Under the pieces are notes generated by a model. The model had not been told where the DNA came from and did no database searches. It was given only the letters and a program-made list of their open reading frames with translations. Positions 5,099 to 7,229 of a DNA stretch of 7,229 nucleotides are shown one piece after another (the first letter of the stretch is position 1; each line of letters begins with the position of its first letter). Position numbers and translations under genes: made by a program. This stretch comes from Sedimentibacter sp. GTDB lineage: Bacteria; Bacillota; Clostridia; Tissierellales; Sedimentibacteraceae. The stretch spans positions 1-7,229 of the forward strand of contig JAQSYS010000081.1 of NCBI GenBank assembly GCA_029256005.1, read 5' to 3'.

Positions 5099-5878
5099 AT
5101 GAATAATCAAGACATATTGAGAATTGCTATGGAGCAATCGGTAATAGATTTTAATTGTTCTATTGATGATTTTATAGATATTGGAAACACAGTTGTAATA
5201 TCAAAACTAAATGAAGGGGCAAAGAAATGCTTTAAAAAACCACAATTTTGCAGTTTTGCATATTACGGTGGTGGATTAGTTGCATCAGTGGATAAAAGAA
5301 TTAAAGAGTTCATTAGTGAATTTATTAATAGACATCCAGATTATTCTAGTTTTGATACACCTCAATTAATATTCCTCAATAAAGAACTTGAAAAGTATGG
5401 TAAGTGCGTCTGTCATATTGCAGAATTCTTTTTGCCTGATATCGAAAAGCATGTAGAAATTAATAATAATGTTGATATAAAAATTATAACAGAAGATGAG
5501 ATTCCTTTACTATACAAAGATGACCGATTTCATATGGCATTAGGATATAATAATGATACTAGCAAGAAAGATGTACTAGCTGTCGTTGGATATATTGATG
5601 GAAAAATCGTTGGCGTAGCTGGTGCAAGTAATGATTGTGAAACTATGTGTAATGTAGGAATAGAAGTATTACCTGAATATAGGAGATTGGGTGTAGCTAC
5701 AACTCTTACGAAAATATTAACAGATGAGATTATAAACCGCGGGAAAGTACCGTTTTATTGTACTGCATGGTCAAATATACCTTCAAAAAACAATGCCATT
5801 AAAAGCGGATATAGAGATGCATGGGTTGAAATGGCTGCTATTGATATTAATGATGCAATGAAATTATTAGAGAAATAA
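5099..5878 (+). CDS. GNAT family N-acetyltransferase (PF12746-like architecture)
   Basis: This 259-residue cytoplasmic enzyme is expected to move an acetyl group from acetyl-CoA to an unknown amine. The first 120 residues form an N-terminal domain with CSFAYYGGGLVASVD (51-65), a pattern I associate with the Firmicutes GNAT_acetyltran group. The catalytic GNAT fold follows (about 125-250). Strand 4 and motif A read VGIEVLPEYRRLGVATTL (186-203), with the acetyl-CoA pyrophosphate loop R195-R196-L-G198-V-A200. Motif B follows with FYCTAWSNIPSKNNAIKSGYR (219-239), including the S-x-x-A-x-x-x-G-Y/F feature. AGGGG at 5088-5092, spaced 6, supports the start. It lies between the NUDIX gene and a second, unrelated GNAT gene on the same strand. 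Family assignment is firm; the substrate is unknown. Confidence 0.88.
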   Translation: MNNQDILRIAMEQSVIDFNCSIDDFIDIGNTVVISKLNEGAKKCFKKPQFCSFAYYGGGLVASVDKRIKEFISEFINRHPDYSSFDTPQLIFLNKELEKYGKCVCHIAEFFLPDIEKHVEINNNVDIKIITEDEIPLLYKDDRFHMALGYNNDTSKKDVLAVVGYIDGKIVGVAGASNDCETMCNVGIEVLPEYRRLGVATTLTKILTDEIINRGKVPFYCTAWSNIPSKNNAIKSGYRDAWVEMAAIDINDAMKLLEK

Positions 5879-5945
5879 TACTTTTGGGTTGGAAGAAAAC
5901 AAAGAAAATAAAGAATAGAAAAAAATATAACCGGAGATTAACAAT

Positions 5946-6812
5946 ATGAATGATATAACAAAAAGACCATTTATGATTCTTTCTGATTTTATGACAATAT
6001 ATCAGTTTATGATTGATATTTATGAAAAAGACTGGAGGAATGGCGTTCCAGCACCATTTTTAGAATATGCACTTTCTTCTGATTGGTCTGATAAGACGAT
6101 GAGCCATAGGAATATGATTTGGGAAAATGATGGAAGGATTGTGGGATTCTGTTTCTATGAGAGTCAACTTGGCAAAGCTTTTTTCAGCTTGAGACCGGAA
6201 TATGAGAAGATTGCACCTGAAATGATAGATCATGCTGCAAAGAATCTGGTTGATAAGGATGGAAAATTGAAACTTGTAATTTTTAGAGGTCAAGATGCCT
6301 TGGCTGTGGCAGCTATGAATGCAGGGTATAAGAAAGACAGTGAATATATTGATATGATTTATGACTTTTCTAAACCATTGGATTATGAGCTGCCAGAAGG
6401 CTTCAGTTTTGTAGAACCTGGCAAATTTGATTTGGCTAAAATGCTATTATGTTGTTGGAAAGGTTTTGACCATGAAAAAGAAGGTCCATGGGATGGTGTT
6501 CTTGACTATGGGTACCATCTATATGCATCACCTCATGCAACACCACAGTATCCTGTAGCAATCCAGAATGAAGATGGCGATTATGTATGCTGGGCTGGTA
6601 TGTGGTGGACACCACAGAACCATTTGGCATATATGGAACCGCTCTGTACAGTTCCAGAGTATCGAAAGAAGGGTCTTGCAGCTGCTGCATTATCAGAAAT
6701 GTATAGAAGGATGAGACCGCTTGGTGCAACACATATGACTGGTGGCAGTAATTCATTCTATAGTACAATTGGATACGAACCAATGATTATATGGACGTAT
6801 TGGAGAAAATAG
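5946..6812 (+). CDS. Tandem-GNAT-type acetyltransferase
   Basis: This 288-residue cytoplasmic protein appears to have two GNAT-like halves. The N-terminal half (about 8-140) has the strand pair WENDGRIVGFCFYE (59-72) but no R-x-x-G-x-A acetyl-CoA loop, so it is probably a non-catalytic copy. The C-terminal half (about 150-288) holds HLAYMEPLCTVPEYRKKGLA (226-245) with the loop R240-K-K-G243-L-A245. It ends with GGSNSFYSTIGYEPMIIWTYW (266-286), the helix and final strand of the fold. The GGSNSFYxxIGYEP ending is common in clostridial acetyltransferases as I remember them. GGAGA at 5933-5937, spaced 8, supports the start, 67 bases after the preceding GNAT gene. By eye its base composition is less AT-rich than that gene. 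The substrate is unknown; aminoglycoside modification should not be assumed. Confidence 0.87.
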   Translation: MNDITKRPFMILSDFMTIYQFMIDIYEKDWRNGVPAPFLEYALSSDWSDKTMSHRNMIWENDGRIVGFCFYESQLGKAFFSLRPEYEKIAPEMIDHAAKNLVDKDGKLKLVIFRGQDALAVAAMNAGYKKDSEYIDMIYDFSKPLDYELPEGFSFVEPGKFDLAKMLLCCWKGFDHEKEGPWDGVLDYGYHLYASPHATPQYPVAIQNEDGDYVCWAGMWWTPQNHLAYMEPLCTVPEYRKKGLAAAALSEMYRRMRPLGATHMTGGSNSFYSTIGYEPMIIWTYWRK

Positions 6813-6852
6813 TAATGCTATAATTAAAGGTAAATGTCAATAGCATAAAGTT

Positions 6853-6881
6853 TTATAAAATAAATATAAACTGCCTATTAT
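6853..6881 (+). promoter_or_regulatory. Candidate promoter for the membrane protein gene
   Basis: TTATAA (6853-6858) and TATTAT (6876-6881; 5 of 6) are spaced 17 bases apart in the 104-base gap after the tandem-GNAT gene. Transcription would start near 6888, giving a leader of about 29 bases. This suggests the downstream gene is a separate unit. Confidence 0.35.
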
Positions 6882-6916
6882 CTATAAAATTGGCAAGTTA
6901 GGTACAAGGAGATAAA

Positions 6917-7229
6917 GTGAACGGATTTCTTTTATTAATTCCATTTATACTGATTAGATTCGGACTTTTAAGCGTATTAAACAAGGAAGGTTTAAACCGT
7001 GCAGCTTTCTTTGCTCCGCTGGTTGGAAGAGAAAAAACAGCGTACTGGTTTTATCAGATTTCAAACATTCTGATTTTTGTCTATCTATTCTTCCTTAAGA
7101 TTACGACTGACCCGTATTGGTTTTATGCAGGTTTAGCTACATATGGAGCAGGAGCATTGCTGTGTCTTGCGTCCGTATCAAATTTTGCAAAACCTGCCGA
7201 GAATGGTATTAATCTTAAAGGATTATACC
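6917..7229 (+). CDS. Polytopic membrane protein, probable ICMT/PEMT-like methyltransferase, cut at right edge
   Basis: The frame runs from GTG 6917 to the window end without a stop (104 residues seen). AAGGAG at 6906-6911, spaced 5, marks the GTG start; no in-frame ATG is near. Three membrane segments are visible (about residues 3-20, 44-61 and 66-88). They are followed by NFAKPAENGINLKGLY (89-104). A membrane helix leading into an NG-x-x-x-x-GLY segment is how isoprenylcysteine carboxyl methyltransferase and phospholipid methyltransferase-like proteins approach their RNPxY SAM-binding motif. That motif would lie just outside the window. The membrane-protein call is firm; the methyltransferase call is tentative. 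By eye its composition is more GC-rich than vanW or the first GNAT gene and closer to kdpDE, so it may be resident chromosome. Confidence 0.6.
   Translation, partial: MNGFLLLIPFILIRFGLLSVLNKEGLNRAAFFAPLVGREKTAYWFYQISNILIFVYLFFLKITTDPYWFYAGLATYGAGALLCLASVSNFAKPAENGINLKGLY

Noticed and set aside
3411..5945. Integron-like gene cassettes (single genes in one direction with similar gaps)
   Set aside because: The gaps are too short and AT-rich for attC sites. No GTTRRRY core with its inverse partner is found at the gene ends, and there is no integron integrase in the window.
6060..6783. Minus-strand open frames opposite the tandem-GNAT gene
   Set aside because: They lie antisense to a strongly supported coding region and show no domain signature.
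1..7229. CRISPR array or insertion sequence
   Set aside because: No regularly spaced repeats, transposase signature or terminal inverted repeats with target duplication were seen. The repeats present are two-copy only.

Overview
The window looks like chromosomal DNA of a low-GC, Gram-positive anaerobe of the Clostridia, most likely Lachnospiraceae or a close relative. This is inferred from AT-rich intergenic DNA, strong AGGAGG-type ribosome binding sites, a short clostridial-style KdpD, and a crowd of VOC, VanW, NUDIX and GNAT genes. No species can be named from the sequence alone.

Left part (1-2235), minus strand. A two-component pair is transcribed leftward: kdpD (sensor kinase, complete, 499 aa) and kdpE (response regulator, C-terminus cut by the window edge). 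The two overlap by 8 bases and are surely translated together. They would sense potassium or osmotic stress and control a KdpFABC K+ pump, whose genes are not in the window. Just upstream are a candidate kdpDE promoter, an intrinsic terminator, and the 3' 59 nucleotides of a tRNA-Ser(UGA). The tRNA similarity stops at the anticodon loop and no 5' half follows. That is the usual footprint of a tyrosine-integrase element inserted in a tRNA gene, with this being the end distal to the intact tRNA copy.

Middle (2236-2987). About 750 bases are very AT-rich and have no convincing gene. They hold an exact 11-bp tandem repeat about 80 bases from the tRNA scar (possible integrase arm sites), a hairpin, an A/T inverted repeat, and the left copy of a ~30-bp direct repeat.

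Right part (2988-6812), plus strand. Five complete genes lie head to tail, each with its own ribosome binding site: a VOC/glyoxalase-fold protein, a VanW-family protein, a NUDIX hydrolase, and two GNAT acetyltransferases (one with PF12746-like architecture, one tandem-GNAT). They do not form a recognisable pathway. They read as an accessory cluster of small-molecule or stress-modifying enzymes. Between them are fossils: a short coding-like remnant after the VOC gene, and an NAD-dependent epimerase-like N-terminus fused in frame in front of vanW. The VOC gene plus the first remnant is bracketed by the ~30-bp direct repeats.

Right edge (6917-7229). The start of a polytopic membrane protein is present, probably an isoprenylcysteine/phospholipid methyltransferase-like protein, with a GTG start and its own candidate promoter.

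Overall, the most informative signals concern genome architecture (an integration scar next to kdpDE, then gene-remnant-rich accessory DNA) rather than a clearly new multi-gene system.
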